50,928 nucleotides of DNA, taken from positions 1 through 50,928 of the forward strand of contig JAKQSZ010000016.1 in assembly GCA_029569475.1 (NCBI GenBank), given 5' to 3'. The stretch's first letter is position 1. Each line of letters opens with the position of its first letter. The translations under genes were made by a program, and so were the position numbers. Of the stretch, positions 26,011 through 34,818 are shown piece by piece. The DNA comes from Candidatus Eiseniibacteriota bacterium (lineage in GTDB: Bacteria; Eisenbacteria; RBG-16-71-46; CAIMUX01). The notes under the pieces are model-generated. The model was not told where the DNA came from, ran no database searches, and saw nothing but the letters and a program-made list of their open reading frames with translations.

Positions 26011-28661
26011 CGGGTGATAAGCACCCGCGCCATCCTTCTGTCCCCTCCGTGTCGCCACACGACAAAGTACACACCATCCGGCAGGGACGTGCCATCCGTA
26101 TAAGCGAGGTCCCATCGCAGGACCCCGGCTGTCCCGGAAGGACGGGGCGGCGCGAGCCCGCGGATCGCCCTTCCGGAGATGTCGTGAAGCCTCAGATCAT
26201 GGAGGGCGAGGAGATCCGGCGCCGGGAGCGCGCGAGAGTCCGAGGCCGTCCGCTCGAGCGGGACGCGGATGAAGAGTTCCCCCCGGCATGGTTGGGGATA
26301 GACCTGCAGCCGGTTTCCGTCTCCCGTCAGCCCCGCGCCTTCCTCGCCGGCCCCACCGCCGGGAGTCGTGGGACCAGGAGCACTGGGATCAGGAGAACCG
26401 GGCTGACGTGGTCCGGGAAGACCGGGGTACCGCGGGTCCGGCGTGACGACACCGGAGGGCTGGTCCATCTCATAGGCATAGGCGATCGAGCCGTTGTCCC
26501 CCTGGCCGGGCAGGAAGGCGCGCACGTACTCGACCCGCACCCGCTCGGCCCCGACGCTGACGCGGACGTGGCCGGAACTCGGCAGCATCGTTCCGTTGAC
26601 GTACCTGCCCTGGACACAGAACCCCACGTGATCCTGGGTGGTGGATGCCCGCGGGCACTCCTGGTAGACGATCCCGTCCAGTTGCTGATAGCAGAAGCAG
26701 TGGTCGTGTCCGTGGAAGACCGCGGTCACCCCGTGGCGCCGCAACATGTCGTGGATGCTGCCGAAGGCCCAACCGGGACGCCGCTCCTGGAAGACATCTC
26801 GCCCGGTCTCGTCCTCGCCGCCCCATTCGTAGCTGGGAAGACCCTCGACATCATGGCTGGCCGCCTCGATCCCGCCCCGGCCATAGGCTCCCCAGAAGAG
26901 GATCGTCACCCCGCCGACCAGGTGATGGGTGAAGACGAACTTCCAGCGGCTGGAGGAGGAGGCGAGAACCGACTCGAGCCACTCGTACTGCTCCCGTCCC
27001 AGCGTCCAGTCCCACGGGTCTCCCGACCCGCCGCCGCCGTAGTTGTCGGGCTTCACCAACGTGGCGCGGAACGGGTCGAGGACCACGTAGAGCGCGTCGC
27101 CCCACTCCCAGGCATAGTAGTTCTGGATCGCGCCGATGCGGTCGTCGGGGATGACGTTGCCCGAGTAGAAGGCGTCCGGTTCGGGGTTGGGCATGAACTC
27201 CTTGCGGGCCCGGCCGATCCGGGTGAACAGGCCATCGGGGGTCCCATCGTCGATCCACCCGACTTCGCCTTCGTGATTCCCCAGCACGTGGTAGAAGGGT
27301 CCGGCCACTCCGCGTTCGCCCAGGATCTCTCTTTCGTCGCTGTAGATCCGGCGGGCCTCTTCCAGGCTGCGCACCCCGGCCGAGCCCCGCAGGCAGATGG
27401 CGAAATCGCCGAGAGACATGACGAAGTCCGCGCTGTCGGCCACGACATTCGAGAGGGCCAACCGATAGAGCTCCAGGTCGTCCGCGTCCTCGTAATCGAG
27501 GATGTCCTCGAGATGGGAGTCGCTCAGGATGTCGAAAACGTAGCTGCTTCCCCGGCCGCGCGCCGTGTGAAAGGTGATCTCCTCTCCGCCGCTGTAGGAG
27601 TTCGAACCGGCGGCGCGGTAGAAGAGCCGGAGATAATGCCGGCGATCAGGTTCCAGGCCACCCAGACGGATCTCGCGGGCGGCTCCGCCGGGCACGCCAA
27701 GGATCGGATCGACGGACGGGAGCCGGGTGCGGGTTTCCCCCTGAGCCCACTCATAGAGGCCCGGCGCCGTACCGTAGGCCACGTAGCAGTCGAGGTGGTT
27801 GTGGTGGGCGAAACTCACCGTGACCCCTTCATCGGTGGGCCGGCCAAGCAGCGGAGCGGCCAGGAACGCGTCCTCGAGACGCGGGGCGATGATGAGCTCG
27901 GTCGGCTTCCAGTCCGTGCCCGTGTCCGAGAACCGAAGGAAGCGCGCTTGCTCGGGTGCGGGCGCGGCCGGACCGGAGGCGCCCGGACCGGCAGAGCCCA
28001 GGACACGGATGCTCAAGGCGAGGCCGGCGGCTTGCCCTCCCGCGGGCCAGACCTCGCTCGCGAAGAGCTCGTTCAGGGGAGCGGCGATGTCGGGCCCGTC
28101 AACGTAGAGGGGATCCCAGTACCCGCCGTATTCCCAGGGTTGGGAGACGGTCCACTCCACTACCGTGGAGGTGGTGGGGTAGGAACTGGGCCGGTCCTGC
28201 GGTCCGAAGGGGACAAGGGAAGACCGCAGCAGGGCGCGGATCTCGAGACGAAGCGCGTCCCCGGGTTCGCCTCCGAGGGACGAGAAACGCAACCGCGCGA
28301 ACGCCACCGAATCGCCCCGCGCGATGTCCTCGAGGCGGAAGAGGAACGCCGGCTCCATGCGGTTCCCCGTGGCGTCGTAACCGCACGTCAGATCACCCGC
28401 GTAGTCGGGTGCGCCCTGCGGATACCACCATGACCCGGCCACCTCCACGCCATCCGCGCTGTCCGTGACCGGATGGAGGCGCAGCAGATCGGCCTGCGCG
28501 GGGATGACCGCCAACATGACGCAGAGCACCACCACACTCAGGGTGAGGATGGCCGCTCGTTGGCAGGCCCGGCTCAGGACGGCCGCCTGGCTGGAGTTTG
28601 TCCACCGGGGGGGCGGCGAGCTTGGGAGCATCCCCGTGGCCCATCGGCTGTTGGTGTTCAT
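26007..28661 (-). CDS. Secreted metallophosphoesterase with C-terminal FlgD-Ig-like module
   Basis: An 884-residue exported calcineurin-like phosphoesterase. An N-terminal hydrophobic segment at about 37-57 ends VIPAQA. A beta-rich region follows (about 60-260), then a fibronectin-like domain as in purple acid phosphatases (about 275-375, EGVTVSFAHHNHLDCYVAYG). The catalytic domain (about 380-700) has metal ligands in DILSDSH, SLGDF, LGNHE, FTHHL and FHGHDH, the full calcineurin-like set. A Pro/Gly linker (PRYPGLPGPRQPGSPD) leads to the sorting module (RWDLAYTDGTSLPDGVYFVVW, final Arg). The substrate is unknown. It heads an operon with two cytoplasmic glycosyltransferases, an odd pairing for a secreted enzyme. 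The ATG at 28661 follows GGAG at rather long spacing. Confidence 0.9.
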   Translation of the reverse strand: MNTNSRWATGMLPSSPPPRWTNSSQAAVLSRACQRAAILTLSVVVLCVMLAVIPAQADLLRLHPVTDSADGVEVAGSWWYPQGAPDYAGDLTCGYDATGNRMEPAFLFRLEDIARGDSVAFARLRFSSLGGEPGDALRLEIRALLRSSLVPFGPQDRPSSYPTTSTVVEWTVSQPWEYGGYWDPLYVDGPDIAAPLNELFASEVWPAGGQAAGLALSIRVLGSAGPGASGPAAPAPEQARFLRFSDTGTDWKPTELIIAPRLEDAFLAAPLLGRPTDEGVTVSFAHHNHLDCYVAYGTAPGLYEWAQGETRTRLPSVDPILGVPGGAAREIRLGGLEPDRRHYLRLFYRAAGSNSYSGGEEITFHTARGRGSSYVFDILSDSHLEDILDYEDADDLELYRLALSNVVADSADFVMSLGDFAICLRGSAGVRSLEEARRIYSDEREILGERGVAGPFYHVLGNHEGEVGWIDDGTPDGLFTRIGRARKEFMPNPEPDAFYSGNVIPDDRIGAIQNYYAWEWGDALYVVLDPFRATLVKPDNYGGGGSGDPWDWTLGREQYEWLESVLASSSSRWKFVFTHHLVGGVTILFWGAYGRGGIEAASHDVEGLPSYEWGGEDETGRDVFQERRPGWAFGSIHDMLRRHGVTAVFHGHDHCFCYQQLDGIVYQECPRASTTQDHVGFCVQGRYVNGTMLPSSGHVRVSVGAERVRVEYVRAFLPGQGDNGSIAYAYEMDQPSGVVTPDPRYPGLPGPRQPGSPDPSAPGPTTPGGGAGEEGAGLTGDGNRLQVYPQPCRGELFIRVPLERTASDSRALPAPDLLALHDLRLHDISGRAIRGLAPPRPSGTAGVLRWDLAYTDGTSLPDGVYFVVWRHGGDRRMARVLITR

Positions 28662-28862
28662 GTCCGTCGACAGGCTCCTCGCGGTTCGACCGCGCGCTGC
28701 AGCTCACCCTACTCGTGGGGCGACGCGCCGGAATCTCGCCTGCAGACTCCAGGTCCGTTCCCAATTCTCTCATGACCACAGTCCGTACTTCCAGCCCCGT
28801 CACGATCACCAGATGATCCCTGGCTCCGGATAGGTCCCTCTTGGATCGCGCGTCGCCCGGAC

Positions 28863-29117
28863 TTCCCACCCATTGCTCAACGCGAGAGCGGTGGCGACGC
28901 GGCCGTGAAGATCATCAACGTGTCTGGCAGAGTGGTGCGGCGCCTCACCCCAGGCGTGGCACGAAGCGGCATCTGGGGGACGTCTCCACACCGTGGTTCC
29001 GCACTGGACTGGGATTGCCAGGACGATCGTGGCCACCCCGCGCCGGCAGGGGTTTACAGAATTGTCTCCACGACCCCGCGAGGAAGCCAGACGGCCACGG
29101 TAACAGTGATTCGCTGA
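28863..29117 (+). pseudogene. Orphan C-terminal fragment of an FlgD-Ig-type secreted protein
   Basis: Reading to TGA 29115-29117, the frame gives GGDAAVKIINVSGRVVRRL, LDWDCQDDRGHPAPAGVYRI and an end TVTVIR. This matches position by position the last ~80 residues of the secreted proteins in this window (xIYDVSGRxVRxL, WDGxDDRGxxxxAGVY, final Arg). No propeller, protease or other domain and no signal peptide lies upstream, and the frame has no proper start with a ribosome site. The Asn-Pro start of the module is missing. It is best read as the surviving 3' end of a deleted gene. Confidence 0.75.
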
Positions 29118-29375
29118 CGAGTCGGGAGAACGGACGCTCACAGCGCCGGCCGTACTCCGCGAGGACGGCATTGCGAGCGATTGCAGCCAGCAGCGCGAAG
29201 CGTGGAAACGTGAACCGGCGATGTGCTCTTGCGACGACTGAGGGCTGGCGGCATCTCGGCCTCTCAAGATGACACCCGGCTGCGCAGATGTCTTTCCGGG
29301 TTCGCGCTGAGGCCTCCTGACTGGGGCGGACCCGGCGCTCGTGGTCTCGTGGTGCTGATTCCGGCAGCGGGTATC

Positions 29376-29384
29376 TGCTACAGT
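29376..29384 (+). promoter_or_regulatory. Putative extended -10 promoter element upstream of the radical SAM gene
   Basis: TGCTACAGT, identical to 4992-5000, lies about 230 bases before the ATG. CTGATT 18 bp upstream is a weak -35 candidate. Pattern-based call. Confidence 0.3.
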
Positions 29385-29617
29385 CGCGGGGAGCCTGCGG
29401 ATTTCCATCAGGGGTGGGCCGGTGGGGCGAACGGCAAACCTCCAGGCTGACGATCGGCTCCCCGAGTTCATTTTGTGGCGCGGTCGATCACGTTCGGCGC
29501 GGGCTCCTCACTCCGGCGTTTCGGCCCTCTTCGGCGTCGACGTGGAGTTGATGCCTGGTTTCGGCGTAACCCACTGGATTGAGAGCGAGAGCTCCGAGCG
29601 GAAGGCGACGAGAAACG

Positions 29618-32443
29618 ATGTCCCTCTTGAACGATCTCGAGACCATCCTGCCGCTGGTCTCCAAGCCGACCCGTTATCTCGGCAACGAGTTCCACGTCGC
29701 CCGCAAGCCGGCCGGCCGCGACACCGTGCAGTGGTGCCTGATCCTCCCCGAGGTTTACGAGATCGGGATGAGCCACTGGGGACTCAAGATCCTCTACGAG
29801 ATCCTCAATCGCCGCCCGGATTCGCTGGCGGAACGCTGCTACTCTCCCTGGTTCGACATGGAGGCGCAGATGCGGCGGCACGGGATCCCGCTCTTCAGCC
29901 TCGAGTCGAAGAAGCCGGTTCGGGAGTTTGACTTCGTCGGGTTCTCGCTACAGTACGAGCTGACCTACACCAACCTGCTCGCTTGCCTCGACCTGGCGGG
30001 CGTCCCGCTGCGGGCCGAGGATCGTCGCGACCATGACCCTCTCGTGATCGCCGGCGGGCCGTGCACCAGCAATCCCGAGCCGCTCTCGGACTTCTGCGAC
30101 CTCTTCCTGATCGGCGACGGGGAAGAAGCCGTGCCCGAGATCACGCGGGTGTATCAAGGGGTGCGCGGCCGCCCGCGGGCCGAGGTCCTGCGCGTTCTCT
30201 CCAAAGTTCCCGGGGTCTACGTCCCTCTCATGTACGAGGCGTGCTACGGCGAGGATGGCCGGCTCCTCGGCACCCGGCCCCGCTACGACGATGTGCCGGC
30301 GCGCGTGCAGCGGCAGTTCATCAAGGAGCTGGAAGACGCCCCCTGGCCGGAGCTGCCCCTGGTGCCGTTGCAGGGGATCGTGCAGGACCGGCTCTCGGTG
30401 GAGGTGTTGCGGGGCTGCACGCAGGGCTGCCGTTTCTGCCAGGCCGGCTATCTCTACCGGCCGGTGCGGGAACGCAGCGCCGGCAAGGTCCTGGAAATCG
30501 CCGACCGGGGGATCCGGCAGTCGGGCTGGGACGAGGTCGGGCTGGTCTCGCTCTCCACGGCCGATCACACGCAGCTTGAGCCCCTGGCCGATCTGCTCAA
30601 CGCCCGCTTCGGCAGCGACCGCGTTTCCATCAGCCTGCCCTCGTTGCGGGCGGACTCCTTCGGGGTCGGCATCGCCGACAAGGTGCGCGAGACCAGGAAG
30701 ACCGGCTTCACGTTCGCCCCCGAGGCGGGGAGCGAGCGGCTGCGCCTGGCCATGAACAAGATCATCCGCGACGAGGAGTTCTTCGCGGCGGCGCGCGTCG
30801 CCTACGAGCGGGGTTGGAGGCTGATCAAGATGTACTTCATGGTCGGCCTTCCCACCGAGACGCAGGAGGACGTGGAAGGGATCGTCCGGTTCGTCGACAC
30901 GGTCCGCCGGATCGGCCGTGAGTATGGCCCCTCCTGCTCGGTCAACGCCTCGGTCGGACCGTTCGTGCCGAAAAGCCACACGCCCTTTCAGTGGGACGCC
31001 TTCGAGGACACCGAGAGCCTCAAGGAGAAGCTCCGCTTCCTGCGCCGGACGGTGACGACGCGCTGGAGCCGTCTAAAGTGGCACGAAGTGGAATCGTCGC
31101 ACCTCGAGGCGATCTTCTCTCTGGGCGATCGCCGTCTCGGCCGGGTCATCGAAGGAGCCTTCCGCGCGGGCTCGCGGTTCAACGGCTGGACCGAGCACCT
31201 GGACTACGCGCTCTGGATGCGCACGCTGCAGGAGGTGGGCCTCGATCCCGCCACCTTCACGCGCGCGCGGGCGTTCGATGAGCCGCTGCCCTGGGACCAC
31301 ATCGAGATCGGCGTCCTGAAGAAGTGGCTCGTGCGGGAGCGAAAGAAGACCGATCGCCAGGAGTTCGAGATCGGCAAGTCGCTGGTGGCCGACTGCCGGC
31401 ATGGGGACTGCACGGCCTGCGGCATCCCCGGGCTCCCCTACGACACGAAGCTCGCCCCCAAGCTGGAGGAGCCGCAGTTCCGCGAGCTCATGGCCAGGGC
31501 CGAGCAGGACGCGCCGCGCCGCCAGGAGAGCGGCATCACCTGGACGGTCCGCTTCTGTTACGAGAAGCGGGGTTTGATCCGTTTTCTCTCCCACCTCGAG
31601 ACCGGCGGGGTGCTGGCGCGGGCCTTCCGCATGGCGCGCGTCCCGTTGGCTCACAGCCAGGGACACAATCCCCATCCGCGCCTCTCCTTCGGCCCCCCGC
31701 TGCCGGTCGGATTCGAAGGTGCGGCCGAGTGCTTCGACGCGGAGCTCCTGTGCCCCTGGAACGAGTCCATCGCGGCAGAGCTCAACGCGGTGCTCCCCGA
31801 GGGACTGCGGATCCGGAGCACGTGGCCGTTGCACAAGCTGGCCGGACCGAAGCGGCCCAGCCTCTCGGCGCAGGCCGCGCGGGCGCGCTACGCCATCGAC
31901 CTCGCCGGGTTGCCCGCACCCCGCCTGGAGTCGGTGAGAGACACCCTGACCGCGTTCGAGGCGATGGAAACCGCCGTGGTCTCGAGAGTCTGCTGGACGC
32001 CGGGGAGTTCCCGCGAGGTGACGGACTGGGAGTCGGTCAGCGTGGTGAGCCAAAGCTCCGAAGACGTACAGGGCCAGGCGCTCGCACCGGAACAAGCGGG
32101 TGTGGGGGCAGGGGCGCCGCAGCGCGCGGATGCAGGGGCAAGGTCGCGGCGGGCGCGGCAGCGCGCGGCGTCTGCCCTGCCGGAGACCGCCACCGAGGAC
32201 GGGGCGCCGGAGATCGCGCGACCGGTGGACCTCAAGCAGGCCATCATCCGTGCCGCGATCGACGATGCGGGGAGCCTGGACCTGGAGCTCTACCTGCAGC
32301 ACCCGTCATCGCAGGTGGCCAATCCCCGGGTCGTGCTGGAGAAGCTTTTCCAACTCAGCCCGCCGGAGCAGGCCCGGGTGCTCGTCGTCCGCACCGCCCT
32401 GCTGGATGTCGCGGGGAAGGCCATCCACGAGGAGCTTCCCTGA
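29618..32443 (+). CDS. Fused TIGR03960 radical SAM protein and TIGR03936 (DUF2344) domain
   Basis: A 941-residue cytoplasmic iron-sulphur protein. Residues 1-240 form the B12-binding-like N-domain (EVYEIGMSHWGLKILYEILN, VIAGGPCTSNPEPLSDF). The radical SAM core (about 255-500) has Cys267, Cys271 and Cys274 in RGCTQGCRFCQAG. The C-terminal TIGR03936/DUF2344 domain (about 645-935) starts FCYEKRGLIRFLSHLETGGV and shows GHNPHPRLSFGPPLPVG. In many bacteria these are two adjacent genes, often beside ribonuclease G and ribosomal protein L21; here they are one gene and that neighbourhood is absent. A low-complexity insert lies at about 805-865. The reaction is unknown; RNA modification has been proposed from context in other genomes. 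The ATG at 29618 was chosen from the family N-terminus (MSLLNDLETILPLVSKP). Confidence 0.92.
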   Translation: MSLLNDLETILPLVSKPTRYLGNEFHVARKPAGRDTVQWCLILPEVYEIGMSHWGLKILYEILNRRPDSLAERCYSPWFDMEAQMRRHGIPLFSLESKKPVREFDFVGFSLQYELTYTNLLACLDLAGVPLRAEDRRDHDPLVIAGGPCTSNPEPLSDFCDLFLIGDGEEAVPEITRVYQGVRGRPRAEVLRVLSKVPGVYVPLMYEACYGEDGRLLGTRPRYDDVPARVQRQFIKELEDAPWPELPLVPLQGIVQDRLSVEVLRGCTQGCRFCQAGYLYRPVRERSAGKVLEIADRGIRQSGWDEVGLVSLSTADHTQLEPLADLLNARFGSDRVSISLPSLRADSFGVGIADKVRETRKTGFTFAPEAGSERLRLAMNKIIRDEEFFAAARVAYERGWRLIKMYFMVGLPTETQEDVEGIVRFVDTVRRIGREYGPSCSVNASVGPFVPKSHTPFQWDAFEDTESLKEKLRFLRRTVTTRWSRLKWHEVESSHLEAIFSLGDRRLGRVIEGAFRAGSRFNGWTEHLDYALWMRTLQEVGLDPATFTRARAFDEPLPWDHIEIGVLKKWLVRERKKTDRQEFEIGKSLVADCRHGDCTACGIPGLPYDTKLAPKLEEPQFRELMARAEQDAPRRQESGITWTVRFCYEKRGLIRFLSHLETGGVLARAFRMARVPLAHSQGHNPHPRLSFGPPLPVGFEGAAECFDAELLCPWNESIAAELNAVLPEGLRIRSTWPLHKLAGPKRPSLSAQAARARYAIDLAGLPAPRLESVRDTLTAFEAMETAVVSRVCWTPGSSREVTDWESVSVVSQSSEDVQGQALAPEQAGVGAGAPQRADAGARSRRARQRAASALPETATEDGAPEIARPVDLKQAIIRAAIDDAGSLDLELYLQHPSSQVANPRVVLEKLFQLSPPEQARVLVVRTALLDVAGKAIHEELP

Positions 32444-32958
32444 CCTCAGGATCCTCTGGGCCTCGATGCCTGCAGGATCTGACAGACGGAGAGCGGCCGG
32501 CAAGACGAGAAATCACCGAGCGGCATCGCCGATCAGGTGCGCGAGACCAGGAAGACGGGCTTCACGTTCGCCCCCGAGGCGGGGAGCGAAACGCCTACGC
32601 CGGTGGTTTTCGCTTCCGGAGATGGCCCCAGCGGGGGTCCAGGGTGTATCATCAGGCCGTCAACGGAGGACGAAGCGGGTACCGAGGTCAGCTAGGACAC
32701 CCGTGGAGGGGCTGTTGGTCGCTCGGAAGCGCCGGCCTCTTTGCCCAAGGTCTCTGGAGAGCCCGGGCACACGTGTAGGACAAGTTTCATCCCGACCCTG
32801 GGGTTGGGAAAGCTGCGGCCGGACGCTTCGTGCGCCGGCCGCGGCTGCTTCGGTCCGAGAGTCTCTGTCTGCCAAGGGTCGTTGATCCAAAGGTCGCTGC
32901 CATGCGCCACGCCCGCGCGAGGCATGGCCGCCGGCGCCAGGCCGGGGGGAGGATGAAG
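32444..32958. other. Intergenic region containing a duplicated gene fragment
   Basis: A 515-bp gap. It holds the 69-bp partial copy of the radical SAM gene (32521-32589). The copy's frame stays open to TAG near 32696 but shows no conserved sequence beyond the copy. TATCAT at 32647-32652 is a possible -10 without a -35. The HtrA ribosome site is at 32948-32952. Confidence 0.65.
32521..32589 (+). repeat. Partial duplicate of the radical SAM gene (copy of 30667-30735)
   Basis: The 69 bases from CGGCATCGCCGA to GGGGAGCGA match 30667-30735 with three substitutions. Translated, both give GIAD(K/Q)VRETRKTGFTFAPE in frame. Flanking sequence on both sides is unrelated, so this is a short ectopic copy rather than a decayed full gene. 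Confidence 0.92.
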
Positions 32959-34119
32959 ATGGGCCGTACTTCGATAAGCGCGTTGGTCGCTGCCGGGGCC
33001 GCCCGGGTCAACCGTTGCGGTCAGACGACCTGGCTCTTTGCCCCTGTGATTGCGGCTTTGCTCGCCGCCCTCTCCTGCGGTGTCTTCACCCCCTCGGCGC
33101 GTGCCCAGGGAAGCGTTCCGCACGCCGTCCATCCTCCCATCCCCGCGGGCCTGCTGGAGGATGAGCGCAACACCATCGAGATCTTCCGGAAGGTCTCCCC
33201 CTCGGTAGCCTTCATCACGAACAAACAACTCCGCCGCGACTTCTTCAGTCGTAATGTGTTCGAAACGCCGGCCGGTTCGGGTTCGGGGTTCGTGTGGGAC
33301 ACCGCCGGCCACATCGTGACGAACTTCCACGTGATACAGAACGGCAACAGCTTCACCGTCACCCTGGCCGACGGGACCACCGCCGAGGCGAAGGTCGTCG
33401 GGGTCGAGCCCAACAAGGACCTGGCCGTCCTCAAAATCGAGTCTTCCACGGAAGCCCTGCAACCTTTGCAGGCGGGGGACTCCGACCATCTGATCGTGGG
33501 CCAGAAGGTGCTGGCCGTGGGCAATCCCTTCGGACTCGATCAGACCCTGACCACCGGCATCATCAGCGCGCTCGGGCGCGAGATCCAGTCGGTGGCCGGA
33601 ACCTTGATCGAGGACGTGATCCAGACCGACGCCTCGATCAACCCGGGCAACTCGGGGGGGCCCCTGCTGGACTCGGCCGGCCGTCTCATCGGGATCAACA
33701 CCGCGATCATCAGCCCCTCGGGATCGAGCGCGGGGATCGGGTTCGCCGTTCCGGTGGACGTCATCAAGAGGGTCGTGCCCCAACTCATCGAGTTCGGCAA
33801 GATCAAGCGGGCCGGCCTGGGCATCTCGCTGATCCGCGACGACCTGGCGCGCCGCTGGCGCATCTCCGGCGTGATCGTGCGCAGCGTGGTGGAGGGCGGG
33901 CCGGCCGACCGGGCCGGCATCCGCTCGCTGGAGGCCGACCGGTCGGGGCGGGCGACCAGCTTCGACGTCATCGTCGGGGTGGATGGCACGAAGGTCGAGA
34001 AGTACGACGATCTCTACCGCGCGCTCGACCAGCGCGAGCCCGGCGACGAGGTCGAGGTCCGCTATCGGCGCGGTGACCGGGAGCACAAGGCTCGCGTGCG
34101 CCTGATGGAGCTCGAGTAG
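32959..34119 (+). CDS. Periplasmic HtrA/Deg-family trypsin-like serine protease with one PDZ domain
   Basis: A 386-residue envelope quality-control protease. The signal region is about residues 25-50 (ending SARAQ). The protease domain (about 75-265) has His124 in HIVTNFHVI, Asp154 in NKDLAVLKI and Ser232 in INPGNSGGPL. One PDZ domain follows (about 275-380: GLGISLI, GVIVRSVVEGGPADRAGI, DVIVGVDGTKV). A single PDZ resembles DegS or the plant Deg1 type, not the two-PDZ DegP. The start is likely ATG 32959, 6 bases after GGAGG. The upstream ATG 32953 abuts that ribosome site. Substrates are probably misfolded envelope proteins. It follows the radical SAM gene after 515 bp, so it is probably a separate transcript. 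Confidence 0.92.
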   Translation: MGRTSISALVAAGAARVNRCGQTTWLFAPVIAALLAALSCGVFTPSARAQGSVPHAVHPPIPAGLLEDERNTIEIFRKVSPSVAFITNKQLRRDFFSRNVFETPAGSGSGFVWDTAGHIVTNFHVIQNGNSFTVTLADGTTAEAKVVGVEPNKDLAVLKIESSTEALQPLQAGDSDHLIVGQKVLAVGNPFGLDQTLTTGIISALGREIQSVAGTLIEDVIQTDASINPGNSGGPLLDSAGRLIGINTAIISPSGSSAGIGFAVPVDVIKRVVPQLIEFGKIKRAGLGISLIRDDLARRWRISGVIVRSVVEGGPADRAGIRSLEADRSGRATSFDVIVGVDGTKVEKYDDLYRALDQREPGDEVEVRYRRGDREHKARVRLMELE

Positions 34120-34818
34120 GAGATGATGGAAGTCGGATGGGAGAAGGGATAGGGGGCCGCGCGACCCGCACACGGCGTTGTCGTCGTCGACCAGCAGGAT
34201 CGAGTGCGAGGCCTCTCCCGCTGGCTCCCGGCGCCCGCCCGTCCTGAATGTCTGGACGGAGCTCGCACTCGGTGGACCCGCTTCCCCGGGATCCCTAGAA
34301 ACCCTGATCGTGCCCCCTGACCCCCGGCGCGTTCCTCCAAGGCCAACCTTTCTTGCGGGACTCGGTTCCGCGAGCCCGACCGCGACCTGATTCGACGATC
34401 GCAGCGCTTGCCCGTAGACCACAGCCTCACCGAATCCCATTCCTTCGTCGACTGCGGAGTCCTGCCCGATTTTGCGCATGCCATGGGTGACGGCCCAAGC
34501 GGCAGGTGACCGCCCAAGTGGCAGGGGCCGGCTCATCCGCGCCCCACTCTGGCCCAGCCGGAAGCGAACCGTGTCGGCCGGGGAACCCGCGTTGTGCGAA
34601 GCACTGGCGCCGGGGACTCACGGGAGAGCCGTCATCGCAATCAGAAGAGACCAGGACAGGTCGTGGAGGGTCCTGTTGTGCGTGACCGCGAGGGTCGGGC
34701 GCAGATCGCCGGCGAGAAGGATCGCCCTGGCGGCTCGTCGGCCGCGGCGAAACCCCTCAGCAACGGCCCGCGAGCGCACTGCAACAGGAATCGAGACACG
34801 ACCGGAAGGAGATCCCCC
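34120..34818. other. Intergenic region, no gene; short direct repeat and a possible gene scrap
   Basis: A 699-bp gap. A 19-bp direct repeat lies at 34486-34523. On the minus strand, 34171-34203 reads SILLVDDDNAV, like the first strand of a response-regulator receiver domain, with nothing regulator-like after it. The rest shows no recognisable content apart from the AAGGAGAT ribosome site (34806-34813) for the next gene. Confidence 0.6.
34486..34523. repeat. Two tandem 19-bp repeats
   Basis: GGTGACGGCCCAAGCGGCA is followed directly by GGTGACCGCCCAAGTGGCA, two substitutions apart. Confidence 0.85.

Larger units (their letters stand above)
28662..29617. other. Long intergenic region holding a gene remnant and a promoter-like element
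   Basis: A 956-bp gap between divergent genes. It contains the orphan FlgD-like remnant (28863-29117) and a possible extended -10 at 29376-29384. The stretches 28662-28860, 29118-29370 and 29390-29617 show only open frames of atypical composition with no family resemblance. Confidence 0.65.

Noticed and set aside
25578..28433. Plus-strand open frame of 951 codons opposite the phosphoesterase and GT4 genes
   Set aside because: It crosses two recognised genes on the other strand and shows no conserved sequence.
29200..29300. Possible foreign or vector sequence in the long gap before the radical SAM gene
   Set aside because: Composition is slightly lower in GC but nothing matches a recognisable element. 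It is treated as ordinary non-coding sequence.
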